A DNA stretch of 64,000 bases from Pseudocolwellia sp. AS88 (GCF_030551755.1 NZ_JAUPEC010000016.1:1-64000), one strand, 5' to 3'. Positions 55,401 to 64,000 are shown, counted from the stretch's first letter. Notes: generated from the letters alone by a model not told the origin. Made by a program: numbers and translations.

Positions 55401-56218
55401 AGAAGGGCGCTCATACAGGTAATTTATTACATAACATTTTTGAGAAACTTGAATTTGATCAACCTAATTGGGCTGAGGCTTTTGAGTGGCCATTAAGTAA
55501 GTACGGAGAATTACCCGTTGGTTACAGCGAGTCTGATTTACAACATTGGCTTGAGCAAATATTAACTGCATCTTTAGTTTCGCTTTCATCTCTACAACAA
55601 ACTCACGTTGAAGGGGCAGAAATATTAGGGAGCAATACCAGTGAGTTTTGTTTACAAGATTTATCTAAAGACCGTTGTATTGTAGAAAGTGAATTTTATT
55701 TTCCGATGAATGCAACGAATACAAGCGATCTAACATCTCTACTTGCACAGCATCGTAAAGAACAAATAATCGTATCTGATAACAGTTTATTGAATGCGCA
55801 TCTCATTGCACAGATCCAAGAAGTACAATTACCTCACTATCACAAGTTGAAAGGTATGATGCATGGCTTTATTGATTTGATATTCGAACAAGACGGGAAG
55901 TTTTATGTGTGTGATTATAAATCTACGTTCTTAGGAGAAGACTTTAGTTTTTATACCCAAGAAGCCATGAGAGCTGATATTGAACATAATCATTATGACT
56001 TACAGTATTTAATTTACTCGTTAGCTCTGCATCGTTATTTGTCATTTGCATTACCTGATTACGATCCACAAGAACATTTTGGTGGTATTTACTATTTATA
56101 TTTACGTGGTGTAACTAATGATCCTAATCATTTAGGTGCAGGTGTATATTATCGTTCTATAACCGTTAGTGAACTTCAATCACTTGATGCTATTTTTACA
56201 GGAGAAAGTGATGAGTGA
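52406..56218 (+). CDS. recB: Exodeoxyribonuclease V beta subunit
   Basis: 1270 residues. UvrD-type helicase with Walker A EASAGTGKTFNI near residue 40, ALVDEFQDTDPQQF (Walker B), GDPKQAIYGFRGGDVF, QHGAKGLEYPIVFV and AVTRAEQR, then the C-terminal nuclease with GFIDLIFEQ and CDYKST (Asp, Asp, Lys). 3'-5' helicase and nuclease of RecBCD for double-strand break repair. Ends overlapping the recD start. Confidence 0.97.
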   Translation: MIDSINTSNIDELNQVNPNTVHNLVAHTIPLQGKHLIEASAGTGKTFNITRIYLRLLLEKNLTVEQILVMTFTKDATEELRGRIDAFIRDALNNWDTLSVEDEYFIAIAKHVAADDAKVRLKQALLYLDEASIFTIHGFCKRVLTQHAFTSGQAFNLAMESDCNDVLLESTQDWYRVLGQKSPSEFLLISEFWATPHAFVNQFAKAIGRNNTLDLIDEVSVINNFVDLVKQACKSLENNNAELVAYLVDVKKGKDRELRELELQQLIDWLLLLENLLVTDLPSALELANGKMADAFIDGKRYSRSQHKAELLEIFEPVKQVKALAKKLSKSINRARALTIVREGIYSIRADVNNKKHTRDLVSFDDLITRLANQFCVTRCGEGFDLEGLNLSRDLDGDLSGNSIQTQVLGENNLLAELLFKQYPVALVDEFQDTDPQQFTILQAIYYHQSSAALYMIGDPKQAIYGFRGGDVFAYLAARSGCDYQWVMDTNWRSSEAMIQGYNRLFYGNNLSELPRDVFKYSIEYSPVNASPKAKEKQLDDASYKALQFIHFSPEKSRGVVPQSFRPTMSKWCANEIIRLLNSDLSIQPQNIAILVRDGSEAKVIKEALDNAGLASVFMSNRSNLLKSEQTKQLVQVLKGILFVENDRYFSAALASDLLGFTPNKMYSIQHDELAWQNLKLSFLTLKQEWESKGFIGMALKLMHEHFTGFSQDKDRILTNLLHLFELLQSASQRHKQPQELLYWFEQQAQQDNPDIEAELRLESDDDLIRIVTQHGAKGLEYPIVFVPFATRFKDPLKFGASAVTFIEYHDEQGNLALSLDGTEKAKQAMADEAYAEAVRLLYVAVTRAEQRCYLLTVEFDKCENSPLGQTLLWNKETDVQQSIQQLVQDNPNDIGFVAVDDNETVEDGYFTHTFNADDAATLSAEKFTGKIERDWWLSSFTALSKNLKHKGISRPDRDNELDEQDNLLLSSVLSNMVNNESNLTTDFNQASQLRFVIEKGAHTGNLLHNIFEKLEFDQPNWAEAFEWPLSKYGELPVGYSESDLQHWLEQILTASLVSLSSLQQTHVEGAEILGSNTSEFCLQDLSKDRCIVESEFYFPMNATNTSDLTSLLAQHRKEQIIVSDNSLLNAHLIAQIQEVQLPHYHKLKGMMHGFIDLIFEQDGKFYVCDYKSTFLGEDFSFYTQEAMRADIEHNHYDLQYLIYSLALHRYLSFALPDYDPQEHFGGIYYLYLRGVTNDPNHLGAGVYYRSITVSELQSLDAIFTGESDE

Positions 56219-58163
56219 TCAAAATTTAATGGTATCTAATTCACAAGGTTATTTTACAAAAGATAAAGTTTATCCCAACTTTTCGTTAGCGCGTAAAGAG
56301 ATAGCTAACATAGAACCTATTGATTATTTTTTCGCACAAGATCTTATTAATGTTTTTAACTTGAATAAGAGCCAGCGTGTTGAGTTCTTCCATCTATTAA
56401 TGGCGCTTAACCAAAGTTTACGAGAAGGGCATACATGTTTACCTATTAATGTTATTGCCAAAACCCAATATGGATTTTTAAGTGATGATACAGGTGTTGT
56501 TGTAAATCATGGGTTTGTATTTTCTGATTTAAATACACTTAATGATTTATTAACCTTTATAAATATTTCAGTTGAAGCGGGACATCCTATCGTTTTTGAT
56601 GGCGGTAGGTTGTATTTACGCCGTTATTATAAGTTTGAACAAGACTTGTTTAACGACATAACACAGAAAGTTCATATTTCTCATACGGTTGATACGCAAC
56701 ATGCGCTTTATAAAACGTGTATACAGGTGCTTTTCCCTGATAATCCAAATAGTAATGAAACTAATACTAACGACATAGATTGGCAGAAAGTAGCTATCGC
56801 AAATGCATTAAATAAGAACTTTAGTGTAATTGCGGGCGGACCAGGCACAGGTAAAACCTATACAGTAACTAAGCTACTTGCAGCCTTAGTCTATTTACAT
56901 CAACAAAATACTAATAACATACAGCCACAACTAAAAATGGCACTTGTAGCTCCTACAGGGAAAGCTGCACAACGATTATCTGAATCTATTATTAATGCAG
57001 TTAATGGTTTTAGAGGTGTTATTGATGATGATATTTTAAATCAAATACCAAGTGAAACTCATACTATTCATAGATTACTCAGAGTGATCCCTAATACGCC
57101 AAATTTTAGATTTAATGAGAATAACAAATTAAATATTGATGTCTTACTGATAGATGAAGTGTCTATGGTAGACCTCGCGTTAATGACTCGTGTATTTAGA
57201 GCATTACCTGAACACTGCAAAGTTATTTTATTAGGTGATGCCGATCAACTTCCTTCTGTTTCAGCTGGAAGCGTATTGAATGACTTAGCTCCAAGACCAT
57301 TTTTAGGTTATAGCTCAGATAATGCTGCTTATTTAAAAGCGTTAACCGGTTTTGAAATACCTAGTAATAAATCATCTCAGTCTCAACAATTAACGAACAG
57401 CACTCATGACAGCGTGACTTTCTTAACTAAAAGCCGACGTTTTGATGGGGAAGGCGGCATAGGATTAATTGCTCAAGCTGTTATAGCCGGTAATTACGAT
57501 CAAAGTTGGGCATTATTAACGGGTAATTCTGAACAAATTACTCACCTTAAAGGTGATCTTATTTCTTGGCTTTTACCGCTTATTGAAAAGTATTATTTAC
57601 CTATTTTTTCATGTGCTAGTGTGGCGGAAGCGTTTCAACTATTTACTAACTTTCGTGTGTTGTGTGCAACAAGAGTGGGTGAGCAAGGCGTAGATTATAT
57701 TAATGAACTGATCACCTCTTTATTAGTCAAAAAAGGAGTGATTCGATCTAACCAAGCCCTTTATGCCGGTCGACCGATTCTTATTTCAGAGAACAACTAC
57801 CATCAAGGTTTATATAATGGTGATATAGGTTTTCTTTGGAAGAATGAATCAGGGCATTTAATGGCTGTTTTCGAAGATAACAGTAATGAACACGATTATC
57901 GTTGGATAATGACAAGTAAATTACCTCATTTTGAAACAGTTTACGCCATGACCATTCATAAAACTCAAGGAAGTGAGTTTGCTCATGTTGCTATGATTTT
58001 GCCCAATCAAAAAGACAATCGACTATTATCGCGTGAATTGTTATATACTGGTATCACCAGAGCAAAAAATCATATTAGTATCGCTTCAAATGCCAGAGTA
58101 TGGAGGCAAGGTGTAGAGACCCAAATTAAACGTTATTCGAGTTATTCAAATAACAACGCATAA
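56211..58163 (+). CDS. recD: Exodeoxyribonuclease V alpha subunit
   Basis: About 650 residues. SF1 helicase of the 5'-3' type: Walker A AGGPGTGKTYTV, LLIDEVSMVDLALM, LLGDADQLPSVSAGSVL, AMTIHKTQGSEF and LLYTGITRAKNHIS. The start ATG 56211 overlaps the recB stop, so I prefer it to the in-frame ATG at 56169, which lies within recB. Third gene of the complex. Confidence 0.96.
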   Translation: MSDQNLMVSNSQGYFTKDKVYPNFSLARKEIANIEPIDYFFAQDLINVFNLNKSQRVEFFHLLMALNQSLREGHTCLPINVIAKTQYGFLSDDTGVVVNHGFVFSDLNTLNDLLTFINISVEAGHPIVFDGGRLYLRRYYKFEQDLFNDITQKVHISHTVDTQHALYKTCIQVLFPDNPNSNETNTNDIDWQKVAIANALNKNFSVIAGGPGTGKTYTVTKLLAALVYLHQQNTNNIQPQLKMALVAPTGKAAQRLSESIINAVNGFRGVIDDDILNQIPSETHTIHRLLRVIPNTPNFRFNENNKLNIDVLLIDEVSMVDLALMTRVFRALPEHCKVILLGDADQLPSVSAGSVLNDLAPRPFLGYSSDNAAYLKALTGFEIPSNKSSQSQQLTNSTHDSVTFLTKSRRFDGEGGIGLIAQAVIAGNYDQSWALLTGNSEQITHLKGDLISWLLPLIEKYYLPIFSCASVAEAFQLFTNFRVLCATRVGEQGVDYINELITSLLVKKGVIRSNQALYAGRPILISENNYHQGLYNGDIGFLWKNESGHLMAVFEDNSNEHDYRWIMTSKLPHFETVYAMTIHKTQGSEFAHVAMILPNQKDNRLLSRELLYTGITRAKNHISIASNARVWRQGVETQIKRYSSYSNNNA

Positions 58164-58236
58164 GACAAATGCGTAAAATAAAAATAGTTAAATCATAAAA
58201 TTTATATAACAACCTGAAAATTTAAGTAGTTTTTTA

Positions 58237-58788
58237 ATGCAATTAGTAGACATCAATAAATCCATTTACCGTAAACGATTAAATATAGTTATCGCAATAT
58301 TTGTCGCCTGTTTAACCCTTATATCTATTGGCTTTGGCGCTATTCTCATTCAACTTTTTGGTGACGCGTTACCTGCTGTTGACCCAGAAACAGGCGAAGC
58401 CCTTAGCAACTTTAGATACAACTTTGTTGGTGTTATCTTAGCGCTATTAGTCTGTATCAGTATTTTACAACAATTAAAAAATCATCCTTTTTGTAAAGAA
58501 ATTCATTATGTTTGGGTACTAAAACAAATCCAAAATATAATTTATAGACGCTTAAAAAATATTAAAGCAGCTGCAAATAATTATGAAAATGAACCAGACG
58601 TTAATGCTTTTGTTGTATTAAATTTTTATTACAAAAGTTTAATACAAGTTTATATGCTTGATAATAATACACTCACCATTTCAACGGTTAAGCAAGACTT
58701 AGCTAGTTTAGAAGCAAGAATGCAAGAGCTTAATATTGATGTAACCGCACACGAATTTCGTCGTGTTTTACTTATTGAATATCGCTAA
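58237..58788 (+). CDS. DUF3087 family membrane protein
   Basis: 183 residues. Two transmembrane helices near the start (IVIAIFVACLTLISIGF and FVGVILALLVCISIL), then a cytoplasmic helical domain (VWVLKQIQNIIYRRLKNIKAA). Matches DUF3087, which is common in Alteromonadales and Vibrionales. Function unknown. It follows recD by 73 bp. Confidence 0.8.
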   Translation: MQLVDINKSIYRKRLNIVIAIFVACLTLISIGFGAILIQLFGDALPAVDPETGEALSNFRYNFVGVILALLVCISILQQLKNHPFCKEIHYVWVLKQIQNIIYRRLKNIKAAANNYENEPDVNAFVVLNFYYKSLIQVYMLDNNTLTISTVKQDLASLEARMQELNIDVTAHEFRRVLLIEYR

Positions 58789-58829
58789 ACTGTTAATGAG
58801 TTTGAGTGGTAATACACGGAAGAGTAAAA

Positions 58830-59090
58830 ATGAAAAAACTTAAGAATGAAGCAGAATTATTAAAAAAAGCCATTGATGTAGGTGAAAAGTATGCTAAAAA
58901 TCGTGGTTACAAAGGCTTTGCAGCAACAAATGCCGCAAAAGATAAAGTAGAAGCACTTTACCGTTTATTAGTTAATGACAAGTTAGTTCAACCATTAGCT
59001 GTTAGTGATGAAGATCAACCTCATATGAAGCATAAATTAGCGTTGTGGATTGCTAAGCAGTTACCTGCAGATCATCCTTTGAACCAATAA
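58830..59090 (+). CDS. DUF5062 family protein
   Basis: 86 residues, MKKLKNEAELLKKAIDVGEKYA, then KVEALYRLLVNDKLVQPL and MKHKLALWIAKQLPADHPL, the DUF5062 hallmark (given in part). Highly charged, cytoplasmic, unknown role. ATG 58830 follows GGAAGAG and is preferred to the in-frame ATG at 58806. Confidence 0.85.
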   Translation: MKKLKNEAELLKKAIDVGEKYAKNRGYKGFAATNAAKDKVEALYRLLVNDKLVQPLAVSDEDQPHMKHKLALWIAKQLPADHPLNQ

Positions 59091-59105
59091 ATAAGATATT
59101 ATTCA

Positions 59106-59318
59106 ATGAATCGTAAAAAGAAAATCAATCAAGTACTAAAAAGCAAAGTTAAAAAGATGAATGCTAAACTTCAAAAAAGTAATAAGCCTAAGTATGTTTC
59201 AAAGGCCGAACGAGAAAGAATTGCTTTAGAAGAAGCGGCACAACAAAATCTCAATGTTGAAGCAGGATCACAAGAAACTGTTGTTGAAGAAAACACAAAA
59301 GAAGATAGCTCTGACTAG
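59106..59318 (+). CDS. DUF2986 family protein
   Basis: 70 residues, Lys-rich start MNRKKKINQVLKSKVKKMNA, then KPKYVSKAERERIALEEAAQ and an acidic tail. This is the DUF2986 pattern. The basic head and acidic tail suggest nucleic-acid or ribosome contact (inference). 15 bp after DUF5062. Confidence 0.85.
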   Translation: MNRKKKINQVLKSKVKKMNAKLQKSNKPKYVSKAERERIALEEAAQQNLNVEAGSQETVVEENTKEDSSD

Positions 59319-59392
59319 ATTAAGTATTGCTATTAACTTTATGAACTTTGTTATTCGTTTAGCGCTTTAGAAAGTATTTATAGTTAGATATA

Positions 59393-59420
59393 AAAAAACC
59401 AGTCTATTGACTGGTTTTTT
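59393..59420. terminator. Bidirectional terminator
   Basis: AAAAAACCAGTC (59393-59404), loop TATT, GACTGGTTTTTT (59409-59420), between the convergent DUF2986 and asnB genes. Confidence 0.93.
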
Positions 59421-59442
59421 AGTTTGAAGCAGGCTTCAAATA

Positions 59443-61113
59443 TTAGTTTTTGTAGCTATCGTTATGAACACTCATAACAGCACGGCCAGATGGATCAGCG
59501 TTATTAGTAAAGCTTTCATCCCAAGCAAGTGCTTCTTGAGTACTACAAGCAACAGACTTACCACCAATTACACAATCTGCAGCAGAAGGTAATGGGTATT
59601 TGTCTTCAAAAATACAACGGTAGTAATAAGCTTCTTTACTATCTGGTGTATTTACTGGGAATCTGTATTCTGCGCTTTCTAGTTCATGGTCAGTTACTTG
59701 CGTTTCGATAAACTCTTTCAAGCTATCGATCCAAGAGTAACCTACGCCATCAGAAAATTGTTCTTTTTGACGCCACAAAATTTCTTTTGGTAAATAACCT
59801 TCAAAAGATTCACGTAAAATAGCTTTTTCCATTTTACCGTTACCACATAGCTTATCTTCTGGATTGATGCGCATTGCAACATCCATAAAGTTTTTATCTA
59901 AGAATGGTACACGTGCTTCAATACCCCAAGCTGACATAGATTTGTTTGCACGAAGACAATCAAACTTATGTAAACGGTCTAGCTTACGGTTAAGTTCTTC
60001 ATGAAATTCTTTCGCATTTGGTGCTTTATGGAAATATAAGTATCCACCAAAGATTTCATCAGCACCCTCACCAGAAAGAACCATTTTTATTCCCATAGCT
60101 TTAATTTTACGAGCCATTAAATACATAGGAGTAGATGCGCGGATAGTCGTTACATCATAAGTTTCTAAATGGTAGATAACTTCTTTAAGTGCATCGATTC
60201 CTTCTTGCTCAGTAAAGATAACTGAGTGATGAATAGTACCAATACTGTCAGCAACAGTTTGTGCTGCAACTAAATCAGGAGAACCTTCTAAACCACACGC
60301 AAACGAGTGAACTTTAGGCCACCAAGCTTCAGATAGATCGTTTTCTTCAATACGACGAGCCGCAAATTTTTGCGTAATAGCAGAAATTAGTGAAGAATCT
60401 AAACCACCTGAAAGTAATACACCATAAGGCACATCAGTCATTAGATGACTTTTAACAGATTCTTCTAGTGCTTCACGAATCTTAGTTGTGCTTGTTGTAT
60501 TGTCTTTAATCGCATCATATTTGTGCCAGTTACGGTTATAGTATTTTTGTACTTCACCAACGCGGCTATCTAAAATATGTCCTGGAGGAAATTCGCTAAC
60601 TGTTTTACAAATCGGCATTAATGCTTTCATTTCTGAAGCAACATAAAAGTTACCGTCTGCATCGTAGCCAGTGTAAAGAGGAATAATACCAATATGATCA
60701 CGCGCAATCAGGTAAGAATTGTCTGTTTCGTTATATAAACAAAATGCAAACATACCTTGTAGCTTATCAACAAACTCAACACCAAACTCTTCGTATAAAG
60801 GAAGAATAACTTCACAGTCTGAACCTGTTTTGAAGGTGTAATCAACGTTTAAGTTTTTAGCTAATTCTTTGTGGTTATAAATTTCACCATTAACCGCTAA
60901 AACGTTTGTTTTATCTTGATTGTATAGTGGTTGAGCGCCATTTTCAGTATCTACAATTGAAAGACGTTCATGAACTAGAATGGCTTTGTCATTGCTGTAA
61001 ACACCAGACCAATCTGGTCCGCGATGACGTAAAAGGCGAGAAAGTTCTATTGCTTTTGGGCGTAATTCATCAGCCCCGTTTTTTATATCTAATATACCAA
61101 AGATCGAACACAT
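59443..61113 (-). CDS. asnB: Asparagine synthetase B (glutamine-hydrolysing)
   Basis: 556 residues. Class II glutamine amidotransferase with Cys2 as nucleophile (MCSIFGILD), then RHRGPDWSG, LAVNGEIYNH and the synthetase domain with pyrophosphate loop LLSGGLDSSLISA and VLSGEGADEIFGGYLY. Makes asparagine from aspartate, glutamine and ATP in the cytoplasm. Ribosome site AAAGGAG before the ATG. Single gene. Confidence 0.96.
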   Translation of the reverse strand: MCSIFGILDIKNGADELRPKAIELSRLLRHRGPDWSGVYSNDKAILVHERLSIVDTENGAQPLYNQDKTNVLAVNGEIYNHKELAKNLNVDYTFKTGSDCEVILPLYEEFGVEFVDKLQGMFAFCLYNETDNSYLIARDHIGIIPLYTGYDADGNFYVASEMKALMPICKTVSEFPPGHILDSRVGEVQKYYNRNWHKYDAIKDNTTSTTKIREALEESVKSHLMTDVPYGVLLSGGLDSSLISAITQKFAARRIEENDLSEAWWPKVHSFACGLEGSPDLVAAQTVADSIGTIHHSVIFTEQEGIDALKEVIYHLETYDVTTIRASTPMYLMARKIKAMGIKMVLSGEGADEIFGGYLYFHKAPNAKEFHEELNRKLDRLHKFDCLRANKSMSAWGIEARVPFLDKNFMDVAMRINPEDKLCGNGKMEKAILRESFEGYLPKEILWRQKEQFSDGVGYSWIDSLKEFIETQVTDHELESAEYRFPVNTPDSKEAYYYRCIFEDKYPLPSAADCVIGGKSVACSTQEALAWDESFTNNADPSGRAVMSVHNDSYKN

Positions 61114-61152
61114 TGAAGCGCTACTCCTTTAAAGTTAAATTATAATTGCTAG

Positions 61153-61180
61153 ATTATACAATCGTTTATTGTTTGCACAA
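61153..61180 (-). promoter_or_regulatory. Likely asnB promoter
   Basis: On the minus strand TTGTGC (61180-61175), 16 bp, TATAAT (61158-61153), then AAAGGAG (61130-61124) before the ATG at 61113. The -10 is perfect, the -35 weak. Confidence 0.55.
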
Positions 61181-61367
61181 TTTTTTTGACAGTGTCTTGA
61201 GGTGTATTTTTCAGGTAAAAAAGAAAAGAAACATGGAACAAGTAGTCAGGGTTGTCACTTTGCCATTTTTACAGAAAAAATCAATATAAATATGGCTAAT
61301 GATCTTATTTTCTTTTGTGTATACTATCCTTAATTAAGATAACAACTAAAACAGGTACGTTTTATTC

Positions 61368-62525
61368 ATGTTAATAACGAAGAAGTTGGCGTGTTGCATC
61401 GCCTTAGCATTTTCTACATTAAGTATTAACGCTCAATCGATAACCATAGAAGAACTACGAATAGATAAAGCTAGTAAGATTATGCCAGAAATTTCGTCTG
61501 CATTATCTGATCGTGTAAATTTGTTTGTTGAGCAAATTAACAAAGCACGAAACTTAACTGTGCTTAGTCAATTATCGATTAGGCATGGAAAGGGCATATG
61601 GACCGATGCCAAATTGTATTTTAAAAATACCAATAATTTTGATGATCGACCTCTATATTGGGCAAGACTTAAAATGTCGAAAGCTTTAAAGCAAACTAAA
61701 GCCTTTAAAGAGTCTTTGCCAGATCAACAAAAGAAGTTACTTTGGCAGTTTGAATTATATTCACGCGGTCAAACAGATGTTAAATTTGACAAGGACACCT
61801 CTAAAAAAATCTTAATAACAGGTTTTGACCCTTTCTTGTTAGATAGAAACATTAAACAAAGTAATCCATCGGGTATTAGCGCAATTGTTTTAGATGATTT
61901 AGTTGTTAGCTCTGAAGGTAAGAGTGCAGAAATAGAAACGCTTATTTTACCTGTTAGATTTGAAGACTTCGATCAAGGCATGGTAGAAGAGCTCTTAACG
62001 CCATACTTCAGAAATAATGCTGTTGATATGATCATCACAGTGAGCATGGGAAGAAACAGTTTTGAATTAGAACGTTTTTCTGGTTTAAGACGAAGTGCTT
62101 TAGTGCCAGATAATTCAAATATTATTACGGGTGCTAATAAAGATAATCCATTAGTTCCTATGTTAGGCGAGAGTCTTTTAAAAGGACCTGAATTTTTGGA
62201 ATTTACTTTACCTGTTGAAGAAATTAAAACAGCAAGTGGTTTTTTCCCAATTAAAGATAACCGAATAGTTACAACAAAGAATGAAACATTAAGAGTTACT
62301 GCGTTAAGTGAGTTAATTAATGAAATTTCTGTTGAAGGTTCAGGTGGTGGATATTTATCAAATGAAATAGCTTACAGAAGTCTATTATTACGAGATTTAT
62401 TCAATCCTGTTTTACCTGTTGGTCATATTCATACCCCAAGTATTAGAGGTTATGATGAAGAAAAGATAAAGTTAATTTTATCTCAATTAAAGGCTATGTT
62501 AACGCAAGCGGCTAAAACTCTTTAA
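61368..62525 (+). CDS. Secreted pyroglutamyl-peptidase (C15)-like protein, expected catalytic Cys appears to be Ser
   Basis: 385 residues with a signal peptide (to about residue 22) and an N-terminal extension of about 120 residues before a C15 pyroglutamyl peptidase domain: ILITGFDPFLLDRN, then NPSG, and the Glu-containing MGRNSFELERFSGLRR. At the usual active-site Cys position (family G-x-F/Y-x-C-N) it reads GGGYLSNEIAY, with Ser for Cys. His is kept in VGHIHTPS. Either a serine nucleophile or a non-catalytic relative. Exported, unlike the usual cytoplasmic enzyme. Single gene. Confidence 0.8.
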   Translation: MLITKKLACCIALAFSTLSINAQSITIEELRIDKASKIMPEISSALSDRVNLFVEQINKARNLTVLSQLSIRHGKGIWTDAKLYFKNTNNFDDRPLYWARLKMSKALKQTKAFKESLPDQQKKLLWQFELYSRGQTDVKFDKDTSKKILITGFDPFLLDRNIKQSNPSGISAIVLDDLVVSSEGKSAEIETLILPVRFEDFDQGMVEELLTPYFRNNAVDMIITVSMGRNSFELERFSGLRRSALVPDNSNIITGANKDNPLVPMLGESLLKGPEFLEFTLPVEEIKTASGFFPIKDNRIVTTKNETLRVTALSELINEISVEGSGGGYLSNEIAYRSLLLRDLFNPVLPVGHIHTPSIRGYDEEKIKLILSQLKAMLTQAAKTL

Positions 62526-62560
62526 TATCTTTATTTACTTTTAATTTATTCAAATAAGAA

Positions 62561-62597
62561 ACTCACTTTTGTAAGACTTTAATTTACAAAAGTGAGT
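62561..62597. terminator. Bidirectional hairpin between convergent genes
   Basis: ACTCACTTTTGTAA (62561-62574) pairs perfectly with TTACAAAAGTGAGT (62584-62597). It lies between the C15-like gene and mltD. Confidence 0.8.
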
Positions 62598-62605
62598 AAT
62601 ATAAA

Positions 62606-64000
62606 TTACATAACAGCTATCTTAAGTTTTTGTCCCGGCTGTAAATATTCTTTCCTAGTTAAGTTATTCCACATTTCTAAATCTTTTATTTTAACTTTAA
62701 ATTTATTAGCGATACGTGCAAATGAGTCACCACGCTTAACACTGTAAGTTATTGTATTTGATGAAGATTCATTCCAAATAACCAACTCTTGACCCAGCTT
62801 TAACGTTGATTTAGTAGAAATATTATTCCACTTGGCTAAGCTCTTGGTTGATACTTTATGAGCTTTACTTATATCCCATAGAGTGTCGCCAGATTTAACA
62901 ATGTGCGTTTTCTTAGTTTTACTTGGTTTTGATATAGTTTTTGACGCAACTGCTAAATGTTCTGGTAAAACATAACTACCATCTTTAGATGCAACAGGAA
63001 TAAGAAGATGTTTACCTGCACGTATATTTGTACCTGAGATCTTATTAATAGTTTTGATTGAATCGATGTCTATATGAAACTTCTGAGCAATTTTACCTAA
63101 ACTATCACCTTGTTTAATTTGATAACGTTGCCAGACCATGCGCTCTTTTTCAGATAACAAAGCAACCTTTTCGTTAAAGCTTGTTATATTCTCATGAGGT
63201 AAAAGAAAGCTTGTTGCATTGTTTGGATCTGTTGCCCATTGATTAAATCCAGGGTTTAAGTTTTGAAATTCATCAAGTGACATTTCAGCTAACGAAGCCG
63301 CAACATTCAAATCTATTTGTGAATTTACAGGCACAGTTCCCACAACACTCTTATTGGCAATAGGATACAGTTCAATATCAAATTCATGTGAGCGTTCTAT
63401 AATATCTATAATAGCGAGTAACTTAGGTACATAGTCTCTGGTTTCTTTTGGAAGTTCTAATTCCCAATAATGTGTTGGTCTGTTTTTACGAGCATTTTTA
63501 CGCATAGCTCGTTGAACACGACCTTCGCCAGAATTATAAGCCGCTAGAGCCAACATCCAATCGCCGTCAAAAAACTTATGTAAATAGTTTAAATATTGAA
63601 TAGCACCTTCTGTCGAAGCAACAACATCACGTCTACCGTCGTACCACCAGTTTTGTTTCAAACCAAAGTGTGTACCTGTACCAGGTATGAACTGCCATAA
63701 ACCAGATGCATCTACACTTGATTTAGCATAAGGGTTAAAAGCACTTTCAACTAAAGGTAATAGGGCAATCTCAATAGGAATATTGTTTGCTTCAAGTCGT
63801 TCTATAATATAGAAAAGAAAAGGTTCTGAACGTTTTAAAAGGTTATTTAATGCATCAGGATGTTTTAAATAATTGTTCCTGTGTTTTATAACATTTTCGT
63901 TAATTGGAATGTCTAACACTAAATTATTTTTTATACGATCCCATACATTGGAATACTCAACTAGTTCGGCAACATCTATCGGTGCAGAAGTTTCAATGGT
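62606..64000 (-). CDS. mltD: Membrane-bound lytic murein transglycosylase D, 5' end beyond window
   Basis: At least 464 residues in view; the frame stays open to the right edge, and the extra N-terminal stretch (VEYSNVWDRIKNNLVLDIP) matches MltD, so the start is outside. The SLT domain shows the catalytic Glu in LPLVESAFNPYAKS, SGLWQFIPGTG and LALAAYNSGEGRV. Three LysM repeats follow: IKQGDSLGKIAQKF, VKSGDTLWDISKAH and VKRGDSFARIANKF. Cuts peptidoglycan glycan strands to give anhydro ends. The three LysM domains bind the wall. Confidence 0.95.
   Translation of the reverse strand, partial: TIETSAPIDVAELVEYSNVWDRIKNNLVLDIPINENVIKHRNNYLKHPDALNNLLKRSEPFLFYIIERLEANNIPIEIALLPLVESAFNPYAKSSVDASGLWQFIPGTGTHFGLKQNWWYDGRRDVVASTEGAIQYLNYLHKFFDGDWMLALAAYNSGEGRVQRAMRKNARKNRPTHYWELELPKETRDYVPKLLAIIDIIERSHEFDIELYPIANKSVVGTVPVNSQIDLNVAASLAEMSLDEFQNLNPGFNQWATDPNNATSFLLPHENITSFNEKVALLSEKERMVWQRYQIKQGDSLGKIAQKFHIDIDSIKTINKISGTNIRAGKHLLIPVASKDGSYVLPEHLAVASKTISKPSKTKKTHIVKSGDTLWDISKAHKVSTKSLAKWNNISTKSTLKLGQELVIWNESSSNTITYSVKRGDSFARIANKFKVKIKDLEMWNNLTRKEYLQPGQKLKIAVM

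Noticed and set aside
56169-56210. Longer recD start at 56169
   Set aside because: It would put 42 bases of recB coding in both frames with a poor start context; ATG 56211 overlaps the recB stop as is usual for this operon.

Overview
The window reads as chromosomal DNA from an AT-rich marine gammaproteobacterium of the order Alteromonadales, most like Colwelliaceae (Colwellia/Thalassotalea). This is an inference from gene content: a recC-recB-recD operon followed by small DUF3087, DUF5062 and DUF2986 genes, an asnB and an mltD with three LysM repeats, a YnjBCDF-type cluster, a PEP-CTERM protein and several TonB or iron-linked genes. Codon use is AT-rich and many genes start with TTG or GTG. 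No rRNA, tRNA or CRISPR array was seen.

Layout. 1-3.4 kb is mobile. A TPR lipoprotein gene lies between two attC-like sites, as in an integron cassette. Next comes an IS91-family element (frameshifted transposase plus tyrosine recombinase), whose recombinase gene is cut at its 5' end by the left end of a decayed IS3-family element. 3.5-10.4 kb holds small membrane and envelope genes, a TPR-GGDEF diguanylate cyclase, a DUF1275 protein, a FAH-family hydrolase, a VOC protein and two tandem paralogous four-helix membrane proteins. 10.6-21.4 kb is one long apparent operon: TonB-dependent receptor, VTT-membrane/FAD-oxidoreductase fusion, DUF547 protein, an ABC importer (YnjB, YnjC, YnjD), a CDP-alcohol phosphatidyltransferase (YnjF) and a fatty acid hydroxylase/sterol desaturase-family protein. 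It looks like a complete outer-to-inner-membrane uptake route joined to membrane redox and lipid enzymes, and its substrate is unknown. It is the best candidate for an undescribed system here.

21.5-38.2 kb is mixed: MFS exporter, SMI1/KNR4 protein, argJ, speG, yfcH, a diheme cytochrome with a PhoX-like lipoprotein, a small MscS channel, YceK-like lipoprotein, YHYH protein, MAPEG, PEP-CTERM protein and a YkgJ-type cysteine cluster protein. Two copies of a ~200-235 bp palindromic repeat with terminal inverted repeats (MITE-like) lie at 22.2 and 33.7 kb. 38.5-42.6 kb is a MoxR-DUF58-transglutaminase operon, followed by a GNAT gene. 43.5-45.6 kb is an iron-uptake-type trio (small membrane protein, PepSY_TM, DUF3325) behind a Fur-box-like site. 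45.7-47.05 kb is a second accessory patch: the right end of the same IS3-type element, then a Xre/RES toxin-antitoxin pair with its own promoter and direct repeats.

48.8-64 kb is core genome: RecBCD nuclease/helicase, three small conserved genes, asnB, a secreted pyroglutamyl-peptidase-like protein whose expected catalytic Cys appears to be Ser, and mltD, which runs off the right edge. Short genes below the usual length cut-off were found at 32941-33117 (DUF6435) and, tentatively, at 32056-32184 and 48490-48609.
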